A DNA stretch of 64,000 nucleotides, taken from positions 1,628,390-1,692,389 of the forward strand of contig NZ_SJEV01000001.1 of the NCBI RefSeq assembly GCF_008642235.1, written 5' to 3'. Shown here in pieces: positions 16,630 to 26,319 of this stretch. A program made the position numbers and the translations under genes. This DNA is from Planctomonas psychrotolerans. Its GTDB lineage: Bacteria > Actinomycetota > Actinomycetes > Actinomycetales > Microbacteriaceae. The number at the start of each line of letters is the position of its first letter. Position 1 is the first letter of the stretch. Below the pieces are notes generated by a model, which was not told the DNA's origin, ran no database searches, and worked only from the letters and a program-made list of their open reading frames with translations.

Positions 16630-19155
16630 ATGTTTGAGAGATTCACCGACCGCGCTCGTCGCGTCGTCGTCCTGGCCCAGGAAGAGGCCAAGATGCTCAA
16701 TCACAACTACATCGGAACCGAACACATCCTGCTCGGTCTCATCCACGAGGGTGAGGGTGTCGCCGCGAAGGCGCTCGAGTCGCTCGGCATCTCGCTCGAC
16801 GCCGTGCGCGAGCAGGTCCAGGACATCATCGGTCAGGGGCAGCAGCAGCCCACCGGCCACATCCCCTTCACGCCCCGCGCGAAGAAGGTGCTCGAGCTCT
16901 CGCTCCGCGAAGCGCTCCAGCTCGGCCACAACTACATCGGCACCGAGCACATCCTGCTCGGCCTCATCCGCGAGGGCGAGGGTGTGGCGGCGCAGGTGCT
17001 CGTCAAGCTGGGCGCCGACCTCAACCGCGTGCGCCAGCAGGTCATCCAGCTGCTCTCGGGCTACCAGGGCAAGGAGGCCATCGCCGTCGGCGGTGACCAG
17101 CAGCAGGGCGAGAAGGCGGGATCCCAGATCCTCGACCAGTTCGGACGCAACCTCACGCAGGCCGCGCGCGACAACAAGCTCGACCCCGTGATCGGTCGCG
17201 ACAAGGAGATGGAGCGGGTCATGCAGATCCTCTCCCGCCGGTCGAAGAACAATCCCGTGCTGATCGGTGAGCCCGGTGTCGGCAAGACCGCCGTCGTCGA
17301 GGGCCTCGCCCAGGCGATCGTGCGCGGCGACGTGCCCGAGACGCTGAAGGACAAGCAGCTCTACACCCTCGACCTCGGTTCGCTCATCGCCGGCAGCCGC
17401 TACCGCGGTGACTTCGAGGAGCGCCTCAAGAAGGTGACCAAGGAGATCCGCACCCGCGGTGACATCATCACCTTCATCGACGAGATCCACACCCTGGTGG
17501 GTGCGGGTGCCGCCGAGGGTGCGATCGACGCCGCGAGCATCCTCAAGCCGCTGCTCGCGCGGGGTGAGCTCCAGACCATCGGAGCGACCACCCTCGACGA
17601 GTACCGCAAGCACTTCGAGAAGGATGCCGCCCTCGAGCGCCGCTTCCAGCCCATCCAGGTGAACGAGCCGTCGCTGCCGCACACGATCAACATCCTCAAG
17701 GGGCTGCGGGACCGGTACGAGGCGCACCACAAGGTGTCCATCACCGATGGCGCCCTCGTCGCGGCCGCGAACCTCGCCGACCGCTACGTGTCCGACCGGT
17801 TCCTGCCCGACAAGGCCATCGACCTGATCGACGAGGCCGGCGCCCGGCTGCGCCTGTCGATCCTGTCGTCGCCGCCCGAGTTGCGCGAGTTCGATGAGAA
17901 GATCTCGGTCGTGCGCGCCGCGAAGGAAGCCGCGATCGAGGATCAGGACTTCGAGAAGGCCGCGTCGTTGCGCGACGAGGAGAAGAACCTCCTCGGCGAG
18001 CGCCTGCGCCTCGAGAAGCAGTGGAAGAGCGGAAACGTGAAGACCACGGCCGAGGTGGATGAGGGACTCATCGCCGAGGTTCTGGCCCAGGCGACCGGCA
18101 TCCCCGTCTTCAAGCTCACCGAGGAGGAGTCGAGCCGGCTCATCTTCATGGAGAAGGCCCTGCACCAGCGCGTCATCGGTCAGGAAGAGGCCATCTCGGT
18201 GCTCGCCAAGACCATCCGTCGCACCCGCGCCGGACTCAAGGACCCGAAGCGCCCCAGCGGGTCGTTCATCTTCGCCGGTCCGACCGGTGTCGGCAAGACG
18301 GAGCTCGCCAAGGCTCTCGCGGAGTTCCTGTTCGACGACGAGGACGCCCTCATCTCCCTCGACATGAGCGAGTACGGCGAGAAGCACACGGTCTCGCGAC
18401 TGTTCGGTGCCCCTCCCGGATTCGTCGGCTTCGAGGAGGGCGGCCAGCTCACCGAGAAGGTGCGCCGCAAGCCGTTCTCCGTGGTGCTGTTCGACGAGAT
18501 CGAGAAGGCTCACCCGGACATCTTCAACTCGCTCCTCCAGATCCTGGAAGAGGGACGCCTGACGGATGGCCAGGGTCGCGTGATCGACTTCAAGAACACC
18601 GTCATCATCATGACCACCAACCTCGGAACCCGTGACATCACCGCGGGCCCGGTCGGTTTCCAGATCGAGGGCGACACCGCGACCGGCTACGACCGGATGC
18701 GCGGCAAGGTGGTCGAGGAGCTGAAGAAGCACTTCAAGCCGGAGTTCCTGAACCGTGTCGACGAGACGATCGTCTTCCCGCAGCTCAACCCCGACGAGCT
18801 GCTTCAGATCGTCGACCTGTTCGTGAAGCGACTGAGCGAGCGTCTGCTCGACCGCGACATGACCATCGAGCTGACCAAGCCCGCCAAGGAGCGCCTGATC
18901 GAGATCGGGTTCGACCCCGCTCTCGGTGCCCGGCCCCTGCGTCGCGCGGTGCAGCACGAGATCGAGGACCGGCTATCGGAGCGCATCCTGCACGGCGAGC
19001 TCAGCGCCGGCGATCACGTGCACGCCGACTTCGTGGCGGGGGAGTTCGTGTTCACCACGACGAACCGCGGCGAGACGGTGGGTGTGGGCGTCAACGCCAC
19101 CGCAGCCGTGGGAGCGGGGCCCGGCACGCCCGACCTCGCGATCACCAGCGAATAG
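16630..19155 (+). CDS. clpC: ATP-dependent Clp protease ATPase subunit ClpC
   Basis: Hexameric HSP100 unfoldase that feeds substrates to ClpP. The 841 residues contain two N-terminal Clp repeats (about 1-140, with [12 protein letters not shown] occurring in each), first Walker A GEPGVGKT at 213-220, a UVR-type middle region ([15 protein letters not shown], about 440), second Walker A GPTGVGKT at 550-557 and a C-terminal D2-small domain. The N-terminal repeats and middle domain identify ClpC rather than ClpB. A ClgR-like box lies upstream and a strong hairpin terminator follows. Confidence 0.97.
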   Translation: MFERFTDRARRVVVLAQEEAKMLNHNYIGTEHILLGLIHEGEGVAAKALESLGISLDAVREQVQDIIGQGQQQPTGHIPFTPRAKKVLELSLREALQLGHNYIGTEHILLGLIREGEGVAAQVLVKLGADLNRVRQQVIQLLSGYQGKEAIAVGGDQQQGEKAGSQILDQFGRNLTQAARDNKLDPVIGRDKEMERVMQILSRRSKNNPVLIGEPGVGKTAVVEGLAQAIVRGDVPETLKDKQLYTLDLGSLIAGSRYRGDFEERLKKVTKEIRTRGDIITFIDEIHTLVGAGAAEGAIDAASILKPLLARGELQTIGATTLDEYRKHFEKDAALERRFQPIQVNEPSLPHTINILKGLRDRYEAHHKVSITDGALVAAANLADRYVSDRFLPDKAIDLIDEAGARLRLSILSSPPELREFDEKISVVRAAKEAAIEDQDFEKAASLRDEEKNLLGERLRLEKQWKSGNVKTTAEVDEGLIAEVLAQATGIPVFKLTEEESSRLIFMEKALHQRVIGQEEAISVLAKTIRRTRAGLKDPKRPSGSFIFAGPTGVGKTELAKALAEFLFDDEDALISLDMSEYGEKHTVSRLFGAPPGFVGFEEGGQLTEKVRRKPFSVVLFDEIEKAHPDIFNSLLQILEEGRLTDGQGRVIDFKNTVIIMTTNLGTRDITAGPVGFQIEGDTATGYDRMRGKVVEELKKHFKPEFLNRVDETIVFPQLNPDELLQIVDLFVKRLSERLLDRDMTIELTKPAKERLIEIGFDPALGARPLRRAVQHEIEDRLSERILHGELSAGDHVHADFVAGEFVFTTTNRGETVGVGVNATAAVGAGPGTPDLAITSE

Positions 19156-19161
19156 CGGCAT

Positions 19162-19198
19162 CCGAAGGGCCCGGCGAGTTCCTCGCCGGGCCCTTCGG
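19162..19198 (+). terminator. Hairpin terminator after clpC
   Basis: A perfect 17-bp stem (19162-19178 with 19182-19198) closes on a TTC loop just seven bases after the clpC stop. There is no T-run. Confidence 0.8.
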
Positions 19199-19309
19199 CG
19201 TTCCCGGACGACCCGCGTCCGGTTCACCGCGAGGGAGGCGCTCCACGGCGGTCCCCTCTCGCCCATAGGCTGAACGAGCAAGCCGTCCATCCGAAGGAGC
19301 CGATTCCCC

Positions 19310-19822
19310 GTGCCTACCCGCAGCGACATCCGAGTGCGTCGAGCGCGAACCAGCGACGTGCCCGCCATCCAGGTGCTCGTGGAATCGCTCGTGCAGAGCC
19401 GCGTGCTGCTCGGCAAGGACCTGGTCGTGCTCTACGAGTCCGTGCAGGAGTTCCGCATGGCGGAGACGCCCGACGGCGAGGTCGTGGGGTGCGGAGCATT
19501 GCACGTGATGTGGGACGACCTCGGCGAGGTGCGCACCCTCGCGACGTCCCCGGATCATCGCGGCAAGGGTGTGGGGCACGCCATCCTCCAGCGGCTCGAG
19601 GACGACGCGCGCGAGCTCGGCCTCAGCCGCCTGTTCTGCCTCACCTTCGAGGTGGATTTCTTCTCCCGGCACGGTTTCGAGCCGGTGGGGGAGTCGGTGA
19701 TCGATCGGGAGATCTACTACGAGATGCTCCGGTCGCCCGACGAGGGGATCGCCGAGTTCCTCGACCTGTCGAGAGTGAAGCCGAACACGCTCGGCAACAC
19801 GCGGATGCTCAAGCAGCTCTAG
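19310..19822 (+). CDS. Amino-acid N-acetyltransferase (GNAT; NAGS-like)
   Basis: 170 residues of GNAT fold with the acetyl-CoA loop TSPDHRGKGVGHAILQRL (about residues 79-96) and LFCLTFEVDFFSRHGF following. Full-length similarity is to the stand-alone amino-acid N-acetyltransferases of actinobacteria, which make N-acetylglutamate for arginine synthesis in organisms without a classical ArgA. That substrate is inferred. Translation starts at GTG 19310 (VPTRSDIRVRRA), with GGAG upstream. Confidence 0.85.
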   Translation: MPTRSDIRVRRARTSDVPAIQVLVESLVQSRVLLGKDLVVLYESVQEFRMAETPDGEVVGCGALHVMWDDLGEVRTLATSPDHRGKGVGHAILQRLEDDARELGLSRLFCLTFEVDFFSRHGFEPVGESVIDREIYYEMLRSPDEGIAEFLDLSRVKPNTLGNTRMLKQL

Positions 19823-19886
19823 TCCGTCTGGTCGGCTCGGCCGACTCCGGGTCGGTTCAGGTCGGCCTCGGTCGGCTCAGATCCCG

Positions 19887-19911
19887 GATCGGGCCTCGCG
19901 TCGGCCCGATC
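19887..19911. terminator. Possible terminator hairpin after the GNAT gene
   Basis: GATCGGGCC and its exact complement (19887-19895 and 19903-19911) close a seven-base loop, in a stretch rich in GTCGG words. No T-run follows, and the next gene's promoter begins about 45 bases on. Confidence 0.4.
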
Positions 19912-19957
19912 GCGCCGACGCTCCGCGTCAATCCCGGGGGGCAGGGGAACCCGAAGT

Positions 19958-19963
19958 TACCCT
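19958..19963 (+). promoter_or_regulatory. -10 box TACCCT, leaderless start
   Basis: TACCCT ends six bases before ATG 19970; no Shine-Dalgarno is present. Confidence 0.5.
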
Positions 19964-19969
19964 TGGGGC

Positions 19970-20629
19970 ATGTCGACGTTTCGTAATCCGGTCGGCCCTC
20001 AGCCCAGCAAGGTGTACTGGCGTCGCCGCATCCTGGTCGCTCTCGGGCTGCTCGCTGTCATCCTGATCATCTCCCTCATCGTCGGGCGCCCCGGTGCCGG
20101 TGACGACAGTGCCACGTCGACCGATTCTTCGGGATCGACGGCGACCGCGAGCGACGAGAGCGCCGCCTCGGACGCCGACGCGACCGAGGAGGAGGCCGCC
20201 GACAGCGACGCCGACGGTGCCGTAGAGGCCTGCACCGCAGCGAACGTCGAGGTGGTGCCGGTCACCGACTCCGTCGAGTACATCGGATCGACCAAGCCCG
20301 AGTTCTCCTTCACCATCGCGAACGTGGGCACCGTTCCGTGCACCGTGAACGCGGGCACCTCCACCCAGGTCTTCACGGTGACGAGCGGGAACGACACCGT
20401 CTGGGTCTCGACCGACTGCCAGACCGACCCGCTCGATGGGCTGGTCACCCTGCGACCGGACGAGCCGGTGTCCTCCGCGTCCTTCACCTGGGACCGCGTG
20501 TGGTCGGACTCCTCGACCTGCGACGACGCCGACCGCCAGGAGGTCGTGGCCGACGGCGCGACCTACAACCTCTCGGTCGAGGTCGACGGCATCCGCTCGA
20601 AGGACGCCAAGTCCTTCCTGCTCTTCTAG
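19970..20629 (+). CDS. Membrane-anchored extracytoplasmic protein of unknown function
   Basis: 219 residues: a short basic cytosolic start, one helix (about 23-43, RILVALGLLAVILIISLIV), a 45-residue Ser/Thr/Asp/Ala-rich linker (46-88) and a folded C-terminal domain (about 90-219) that looks beta-rich and has four cysteines able to form disulfides (in EACTAANVEVV, VPCTVN, TDCQTD and SSTCDDAD). The pattern is that of a surface-exposed Ig-like or DUF4232-like domain on a stalk. No enzymatic motif is visible. It converges on radA. Confidence 0.7.
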   Translation: MSTFRNPVGPQPSKVYWRRRILVALGLLAVILIISLIVGRPGAGDDSATSTDSSGSTATASDESAASDADATEEEAADSDADGAVEACTAANVEVVPVTDSVEYIGSTKPEFSFTIANVGTVPCTVNAGTSTQVFTVTSGNDTVWVSTDCQTDPLDGLVTLRPDEPVSSASFTWDRVWSDSSTCDDADRQEVVADGATYNLSVEVDGIRSKDAKSFLLF

Positions 20630-20684
20630 CCCGCTTCTCGACCGGCGGCGGACGCGTGCGCCCGGCGGCCGCCCGGCGCGTCCG

Positions 20685-22046
20685 CTAGAAGGCGGCGTCG
20701 AGCTCCCGCTCCCGATCGTTGCGCGCCGCGGCGAACTCCACGGTGACGATCGCATGCAGGGAGCCCGCGTCCGAGTCGACGGTGCGCGTGAAGCCGAGCC
20801 GTCGTGCCTCGGCGGAGCGCTGTCGCGCAGCGGACACCGCACGAATCTCGCCGGCGAGGCTGATCTCGCCGAAGGCGGCCAGCGTGTGCGGAAGTGCGGT
20901 CTCCCGCACGGCCGACACCAACGCGAGGGCGATGGCCAGGTCGGCGGCAGGCTCGGTGAGCTTCACGCCGCCGACCGTGGACACGTACACGTCCCGCTCC
21001 CCGAACTTCACGCCCGCCCGGCGCTCCAGCACCGCGAGCAGCATGGCCACCCGAGACGCATCCACCCCGTTCGTCACCCGTCGCGGTTGCGGCGCCTTCG
21101 TGTCGACCACGAGTGCCTGCACCTCGACGGGGAGGGCGCGTCTGCCCTCCATGGCCACCGTCACGCAGGTGCCGCTGACCTGCTGGGTGCCCCGACTGAG
21201 GAAGAGCCCGCTGGGGTCGGCGACCTCGGCGATGCCGTCGCCGGTCATCTCGAAGCAGCCGACCTCGTCGGTGGGGCCGAAGCGGTTCTTGAGCGCCCGC
21301 ACGAAACGCAGGGCGGTGTGCCGGTCGCCTTCGAACTGGCACACGACGTCCACGAGGTGCTCGAGCAGGCGGGGTCCGGCGATGGAGCCGTCCTTCGTCA
21401 CGTGGCCGACCAGCAGCACCGGCAGATTGCGGTCCTTCGCCACCCGGATGAGCGTGGCCGCCACCTCGCGCACCTGGCTGGGCTGACCGGCGAGACCGTC
21501 GGAGAGGGAACTGCTCACGGTCTGCACGGAGTCGACGATGACGAGCGACGGCTGCACCGAATCGATCTGGCCGAGAATGGTGGCGAGGTCGGTCTCTGCG
21601 GCGAGGAAGAGCGCCGGATGCATGGCTCCGGTGCGCTGGGCGCGCAGACGCACCTGAGCAACGGACTCCTCGGCACTCACGTAGAGCACGCGGGCACCCG
21701 CCCCGGCGGCGCGAGAGGCGACTTCGAGCAGCAGGGTGGACTTTCCCACACCCGGCTCACCGCTCAGCAGGATGGCCGCGCCGGGCACGATTCCGCCACC
21801 GAGCACCCGGTCGAACTCGGCGATGCCGCTCGGCCAGTGCGACACCGTGTCGACGGCGACATCCATGATGGACTGGGCGGCCCGCGCATCCGGAATCGAG
21901 ACGGGGCGGAGGGCTCGGCTCGGTCCGGCCTGATCGGCCGCGTCGAGCACGGTTCCCCACCGTTGGCACTCGCCGCAGCGACCCACCCACTTGATGCTGG
22001 TCCAGCCGCACTCGGTGCACCGGAAGTTCGACTGGGTTTTTGCCAC
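20685..22046 (-). CDS. radA: DNA repair protein RadA
   Basis: RecA-related helicase that processes recombination intermediates. The 453 residues contain an N-terminal zinc finger (CTECGWTSIKWVGRCGEC, about residues 10-27), Walker A GEPGVGKST (about 95-103), the RadA-specific KNRFGPTDEVG (about 255-265) and a C-terminal Lon-like domain. It starts at GTG 22044-22046 with a TAGGCT -10 box six bases upstream, so the mRNA is probably leaderless. Confidence 0.96.
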   Translation of the reverse strand: MAKTQSNFRCTECGWTSIKWVGRCGECQRWGTVLDAADQAGPSRALRPVSIPDARAAQSIMDVAVDTVSHWPSGIAEFDRVLGGGIVPGAAILLSGEPGVGKSTLLLEVASRAAGAGARVLYVSAEESVAQVRLRAQRTGAMHPALFLAAETDLATILGQIDSVQPSLVIVDSVQTVSSSLSDGLAGQPSQVREVAATLIRVAKDRNLPVLLVGHVTKDGSIAGPRLLEHLVDVVCQFEGDRHTALRFVRALKNRFGPTDEVGCFEMTGDGIAEVADPSGLFLSRGTQQVSGTCVTVAMEGRRALPVEVQALVVDTKAPQPRRVTNGVDASRVAMLLAVLERRAGVKFGERDVYVSTVGGVKLTEPAADLAIALALVSAVRETALPHTLAAFGEISLAGEIRAVSAARQRSAEARRLGFTRTVDSDAGSLHAIVTVEFAAARNDRERELDAAF

Positions 22047-22052
22047 GCGCCG

Positions 22053-22058
22053 AGCCTA
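22053..22058 (-). promoter_or_regulatory. -10 box TAGGCT for leaderless radA
   Basis: TAGGCT on the minus strand is separated by CGGCGC (six bases) from the GTG start of radA. Confidence 0.5.
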
Positions 22059-22100
22059 ACCGGGGCCACCGTCATCGCCGGGAGGCCCCGGCGATCCGTG

Positions 22101-22850
22101 CTAATCGAGCTTCGCGATCGCGTGGTTGAGGGCGGGAAGGAAGGCCGACGCCCACACACGGTAGCCGCGATCGTTCGGGTGGAAGAAGTCGCCGGCCACC
22201 TGCGTGAGCGCGAGCGCTATCGTCTGTCGGCGCGTGGTCTTGTACAGCGGCACGTGGGTGAGGCCGTTCGCCGCGATCGCCCGGTGCACGATGCGGTTCG
22301 CCACGGTCACCTTCCGCTCGCCGTCGGCGAGGTGGAAGCTCGGCAGGTCCGCCACGAGCGACGAGGCGGGGAGCGCGGAGAAGAGCCGGCGCACGCTGCG
22401 ACCGAAGCGCTCGGGCTCGAAGTCGGCCATGTCGTTCGCGCCGATCGACACGGTGACGATGTCCGGGGTGAGGTCCAGCAGGCGCGGCAGCTGGCGCTCG
22501 ATGGCATCCTCCACCCGTGCGCCGGAGATGCTGAGGTTCACCACGTGCACCGAGCTGCCGGTGCGCTGCCGGATGTGCTCGGCGAGGATCCCGACGTAGC
22601 TGTTCTCGGGCTTCGTGGCGCCGATGCCCTGGGCGGCGGAGTCGCCGAGGGCGACGTAGAGGATGTCGCCCTTCACCTTCACCTGGTCCCGCCACCACTT
22701 CGAGTGCACGGGCAGGGTCTCGTTGAGGATCAGTGCGCTGGCCTCGCGGCGGCTGCGGAAGACGCGTCGACCGATGGTGGTTCCCGCGACGAGGCCGCCG
22801 AAGAGGAGTGCGGTGGCGAAGGGATGACTGGTGCTCTTGCGGCTGCTCAC
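22101..22850 (-). CDS. SGNH/GDSL-family hydrolase
   Basis: 249 residues with an N-terminal membrane anchor (about 10-28) and an SGNH esterase domain: block I YVALGDSAAQGIG with the nucleophile serine (about 66-78), SGARVEDA, block III SIGANDM and block V DFFHPNDRGY with the Asp and His. Substrate is unknown; an ester or lipid on the outer face of the membrane is plausible. GTG 22850 is chosen because TACAGT ends seven bases upstream; longer frames from 22877 or 22913 lack signals. Confidence 0.8.
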   Translation of the reverse strand: MSSRKSTSHPFATALLFGGLVAGTTIGRRVFRSRREASALILNETLPVHSKWWRDQVKVKGDILYVALGDSAAQGIGATKPENSYVGILAEHIRQRTGSSVHVVNLSISGARVEDAIERQLPRLLDLTPDIVTVSIGANDMADFEPERFGRSVRRLFSALPASSLVADLPSFHLADGERKVTVANRIVHRAIAANGLTHVPLYKTTRRQTIALALTQVAGDFFHPNDRGYRVWASAFLPALNHAIAKLD

Positions 22851-22857
22851 GCGCAGA

Positions 22858-22863
22858 ACTGTA
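22858..22863 (-). promoter_or_regulatory. -10 box TACAGT, leaderless SGNH gene
   Basis: TACAGT and TCTGCGC (seven bases) precede the GTG at 22850 on the minus strand. Confidence 0.45.
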
Positions 22864-22944
22864 CTCGCGCTGGCCGACATCGTGCGGCATACCGGCCGGG
22901 TGGGGAAGCGCATCCTCGATTCCGGGTCGGCGGGAAGTCTGTAC

Positions 22945-22950
22945 TACACT
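22945..22950 (+). promoter_or_regulatory. -10 box TACACT of the tRNA-Ser gene
   Basis: TACACT ends seven bases before the first base of the mature tRNA, implying a primary transcript with almost no 5' leader. Confidence 0.5.
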
Positions 22951-22957
22951 CGACCCC

Positions 22958-23047
22958 GGTGGCGTGTCCGAGCGGCCTAAGGAGCACGCCTCGAAAGCGT
23001 GTGTGGGGGAGACTCCACCGTGGGTTCAAATCCCACCGCCACCGCCA
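22958..23047 (+). tRNA. tRNA-Ser (anticodon CGA)
   Basis: A 90-base class II tRNA with encoded CCA. The acceptor stem pairs GGTGGCG (22958-22964) with CGCCACC (23037-23043), discriminator G at 23044. The anticodon arm is CACGC-CTCGAAA-GCGTG with CGA at 22992-22994; a long variable arm follows, and the T arm is GTGGG-TTCAAAT-CCCAC. It reads UCG codons. Confidence 0.97.
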
Positions 23048-23096
23048 ATGGACCGGAACGGGATCGCGTCAGGTGCGCGACGCTCGACGGGTCCAC

Positions 23097-23133
23097 AACG
23101 ACGAAGCCCCTGCACCGCAGGGGCTTCGTCGTT
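23097..23133 (+). terminator. Terminator downstream of tRNA-Ser
   Basis: A perfect 17-bp stem (23097-23113 with 23117-23133) with an ACC loop, followed by a few T residues. It lies 50 bases after the tRNA and could also act on the convergent nuclease gene. Confidence 0.85.
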
Positions 23134-23213
23134 TCTGCCGCCAGCAGTGCGGGCGGGAGACGCAGAGCGGGCGGGCGCCCCGAGGAACGCCCGCCCGCAC
23201 CGGTGTCAGTCGA

Positions 23214-25841
23214 TCAGGATTCCGCGCCCTCCTGCTGCTCGGATCCCGCACCCTTGCCCTGCACGAGACGATCCTCGCCCGGGCCGCCGATCAGGGTGTC
23301 GTCGCCGTTGCCGCCGTCGAGGATGTCGTTGCCGAAGCCGCCGAGCAGGACATCCGCACCATTCGATCCGGTGAGACGGTCGTCGCCCGCGCCGCCGCAG
23401 ATCACGTCATCGCCGGTGCCGCCGACGATCGTGTCGTTGCCGCCGAGGCCCATGATCACGTCGCGGCCGTTCGTGCCGGTGAGCACGTCGTCGCCGTTCG
23501 TGCCGACGATGGTGGGCACCAGACCGAAGCAGCGCTCATCGAGGTCCACACCGAAGACGAGCGGATCGTGATCGCTCGACCGGTACGGGTCCGCGGCGTA
23601 CAGTGCGGGGTCGCCCGTGTACTGGTAGGCGAACGACTCCACCGCGTTGATGTTCCAGTGCGTGAGGTCGGTCACCTTCGCCGTCAGCTCCGGGGTCGCG
23701 AGCGCGTGGTCGAGCGAGCCCGACATATCGTCGTAGACGTAGCTGTAGCCGCCCTCGTCGAAGACGGCGCCGAGGTCGATGAGCCCTTCGCTGCGGAGCT
23801 CTTCGATCGGATCCTCGCGGGTGTAGGCGTTGAAGTCGCCGAGTGCGACGACGTCGGGGTCACCGGTGGACGCACGCAGGGCATCGATGAAGCCCGCGAG
23901 GGACGCGGCCTGGCGCACGCGATCACCGTTCCAGGCGCCTTGGCCGTCACCGGAGTCCACGTTGTCGCCGGTGGGCAACCCCGGGCTCTTCGACTTGAAG
24001 TGGTTCGCCACGACGGTGATCAGGTCGCCATCCTTGACGAAGCTCTGCGCAAGGGGCTCGCGGGCGTTGTACCAGACGCTCTCGTCGACCAGCGCGACGG
24101 AGTCGCCGACCGCTTGCACGACGTCGTTCTGATAGATGATCGCGTTGCGGATGACGTCGCGGTCGACGCTGTACAGCTCGTCCGGCAGCGGCACGAAGCT
24201 CCACTTGTCGTAACCTGCGGCCGTGTTGAGCCGGCGCACGAGATCGGCGAGCGCCTGGTCGGCGTCGCCCGGCGTGTATCCGGTGGAGTCGGTGTCCTCG
24301 ATCTCCATCAGCGTGACGATGTCGGCGTCGAGCGCCTCGATCGCCGGCACGATCTTCGCGGCCTGCTTCTCGAACGCGGCAGGGGTCCTGGCGCCGCGGG
24401 CATCCGACCCCGTCAGCGTGACGAAGTAGTTCAGCACGTTGAACGCACCGATCGTGAGGTCACCACCGACATCGGCGGGGCTGGCGGATCGGGTGTTCTG
24501 CGGCGCGAAGACGCCGTCGGCCGTGCCGTCGGCGGGCTGGAGCCGCCACTGGCTGAAGCCGTAGCCCAGAACGGTCGGCTCCGTGAACTCGAGAACGTCG
24601 CCGACGCGCACCGGGGTCGTCGGTGAGAGGTACGGGCGGGTCGTCGTGGTCACGCGGCTGCTGAGTGCGTCGTCGAGCACGATGCGTCGGAGCGCGTTGG
24701 ACGCGGCAATGGCCTCCGCCTCCGCACCCGGACGGGCCAGTTCGGTCGGCTGCACGAGCACTCCCCCCTCGGAGAGCGTCAGCTCGCCGAAGCTGGTGAG
24801 GTCGAACACCTCGCTGACGGTCAGGTCGTCGACCGGGCTCACGAGCATGCCCTCGAGCACCTCGCGCGCCGCGTCATCGGCCGGGAGGTCGAGCGGTGCC
24901 GGTGCGGGGAGATCCCCGGCGTCGCCGTCGATGCAGATCTCGGCGGTGGTGCGGGAGCTGATCTGAGTCTGATCGAAGTACTCCTGGGCTTCGCCGGTGA
25001 CGGCGACGGTGTCGCCGAGGTCGACGGCGACCTCGCTGAAGACGAAGATGCCGTCGGACGTCGCGGCCGAGCCGTCACCATCCGGGTCCTGCAGGTAGAA
25101 GCCCGCGAGTCCCGGGGTGTCGCCGACCACGATGCCGCGCACGGTGACCTGCTGTCCGGCGAGCGGAGTCGCCGCCCCGGTGCCCTGCACATCGCCGATC
25201 TCGTGAGTGACCGGCACGTCGCAGACCGCGACCGGGTCGGGATCGGGGGTGACGACCGCGCCCGCATTCACCGCGCCGCGGGTGGCGACGGCGGGGCCGC
25301 TCCAGACGAGGGCATCCGCGGCGGCACTGTAACTGCGCGAGAGGGACTGGCCCACCGCCTCCGTTCCTGTCTCGGACACGCCGATGTCGGTGCTGGTCTG
25401 GCCGGATGCGGTGCCGGAGGTGGCCGTCATCGCGCCCTCGTAGGAGAGGAACTCGAGCACCACGCTCTCGTTCCGAACGAGCGCCATTCCGTCGGGGGAG
25501 CCGTTCTGCAGTCCGGGATAGTCGACGACGGCGACCGTGGGCGCGTCGGCGGGAGCCGTGACGACAGGGAGCGCGACCGTGCCATACGGTGCCCTGGTGC
25601 TGCCGTTGTACAGCTCCAGCGACAGCCCGACCGACGTGCTGCCCGCGGGAATCTGCACCTCGATGAACTCACCGACGTCGGCGCCCGCATTGTCGTAGTG
25701 AAACTCGGAGATGAACGGGCCGGCCGGCGGCGCGGCGGCCGCCATGGAGGCGGGGATCGCGGCCAACGCCAGCGATGCGACGGCGACGCAGGCGACGATG
25801 CCGCGCCGTCGCCCGGTGGGCGGGAGGGCAGAAACCAACAC
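23214..25841 (-). CDS. ExeM/NucH-family secreted endonuclease with RTX repeats
   Basis: An 875-residue exported nuclease. A signal peptide (about 1-37, ending ASMAAAA) is followed by a lamin-tail-like domain (about 40-150, PFISEFHYDNAGADVGEF), an OB-fold domain (about 200-290), an endonuclease/exonuclease/phosphatase domain (about 455-770, LTIGAFNVLNYF to SSDHDPLVFGVD) and about eight RTX calcium-binding nonapeptides (about 780-857, GGNGDDTLIGG type). It would degrade extracellular DNA, for nutrients or in biofilms. GTG 25839-25841 is chosen because AAGGAG lies five bases upstream. A direct repeat overlaps its promoter. Confidence 0.9.
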   Translation of the reverse strand: MLVSALPPTGRRRGIVACVAVASLALAAIPASMAAAAPPAGPFISEFHYDNAGADVGEFIEVQIPAGSTSVGLSLELYNGSTRAPYGTVALPVVTAPADAPTVAVVDYPGLQNGSPDGMALVRNESVVLEFLSYEGAMTATSGTASGQTSTDIGVSETGTEAVGQSLSRSYSAAADALVWSGPAVATRGAVNAGAVVTPDPDPVAVCDVPVTHEIGDVQGTGAATPLAGQQVTVRGIVVGDTPGLAGFYLQDPDGDGSAATSDGIFVFSEVAVDLGDTVAVTGEAQEYFDQTQISSRTTAEICIDGDAGDLPAPAPLDLPADDAAREVLEGMLVSPVDDLTVSEVFDLTSFGELTLSEGGVLVQPTELARPGAEAEAIAASNALRRIVLDDALSSRVTTTTRPYLSPTTPVRVGDVLEFTEPTVLGYGFSQWRLQPADGTADGVFAPQNTRSASPADVGGDLTIGAFNVLNYFVTLTGSDARGARTPAAFEKQAAKIVPAIEALDADIVTLMEIEDTDSTGYTPGDADQALADLVRRLNTAAGYDKWSFVPLPDELYSVDRDVIRNAIIYQNDVVQAVGDSVALVDESVWYNAREPLAQSFVKDGDLITVVANHFKSKSPGLPTGDNVDSGDGQGAWNGDRVRQAASLAGFIDALRASTGDPDVVALGDFNAYTREDPIEELRSEGLIDLGAVFDEGGYSYVYDDMSGSLDHALATPELTAKVTDLTHWNINAVESFAYQYTGDPALYAADPYRSSDHDPLVFGVDLDERCFGLVPTIVGTNGDDVLTGTNGRDVIMGLGGNDTIVGGTGDDVICGGAGDDRLTGSNGADVLLGGFGNDILDGGNGDDTLIGGPGEDRLVQGKGAGSEQQEGAES

Positions 25842-25875
25842 GGAAACTCCTTCATGTGGGGGGGTCGGTGCGGTC

Positions 25876-25917
25876 ACCCTAGATGCCCCCGATTAACGTC
25901 GCGTTTCTTAACGTCGC
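25876..25917 (-). promoter_or_regulatory. Promoter of the secreted nuclease with a duplicated activator-like site
   Basis: On the minus strand TAGGGT (25876-25881) serves as -10. Two exact copies of GCGACGTTAA (25893-25902 and 25908-25917, period 15) span the -35 position, where no consensus -35 exists. This suggests an activator that binds direct repeats. Confidence 0.5.
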
Positions 25918-26091
25918 CTTCGTCTCGGGGGATCGATCCGCCCGGATCGATCCGCCGAGATGACGGTCCCTGCGGCGCGCACCGCCGTGGTGACAGCCCA
26001 TGCCCTTTCCGAGCCGCCCACTGTTTCGACCGCGTTCACCTTCGCTCATTAGCGTCATCGCCGCAGGGCACAGGCCGACAAGGAGATCACG

Positions 26092-26319
26092 GTGACCATT
26101 CGAGAAGCGTTCGACCTGATCGAGGCGGGTCAGGGACGGTGGGATGTGCAACTCCAGGGCACGCTCACCGTCGCGGGGCACATCTGGCGGACTACGGACG
26201 GCTTCACCCTCTTCGATTGGCTCGATCGATCCATCGGCGTGTTCCCGAGCACCGACGACGCGTTGCGGTTCCTGCTGCGCACCGGCACGGGCTCCGCGCG
26301 GCGGTTGAGTGCCGCCTGA
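26092..26319 (+). CDS. Small hypothetical protein (75 aa)
   Basis: 75 residues, soluble, with no cysteine and no membrane segment; it contains LTVAGHIWRTTDGFTLFDWL and ends in a basic stretch. GTG 26092 is preceded by AAGGAG with six-base spacing, which strongly supports translation. No family is recognised. The downstream CPBP remnant is in the same frame after its stop. Confidence 0.6.
   Translation: MTIREAFDLIEAGQGRWDVQLQGTLTVAGHIWRTTDGFTLFDWLDRSIGVFPSTDDALRFLLRTGTGSARRLSAA

Noticed and set aside
16534..18957. Long open frame antisense to clpC (807 codons)
   Set aside because: Shadow of the clpC reading frame; low-complexity Leu/Asp/Arg product with no motif.
19823..19886. GTCGG-rich repeats after the GNAT gene as a regulatory array
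   Set aside because: The spacing is irregular and the words are common at this G+C; only the 19887-19911 hairpin is kept.
20436..24626. 1396-codon plus-strand frame across radA, tRNA-Ser and the nuclease
   Set aside because: It runs antisense through clearly coding genes and through a tRNA; the length results from high G+C.
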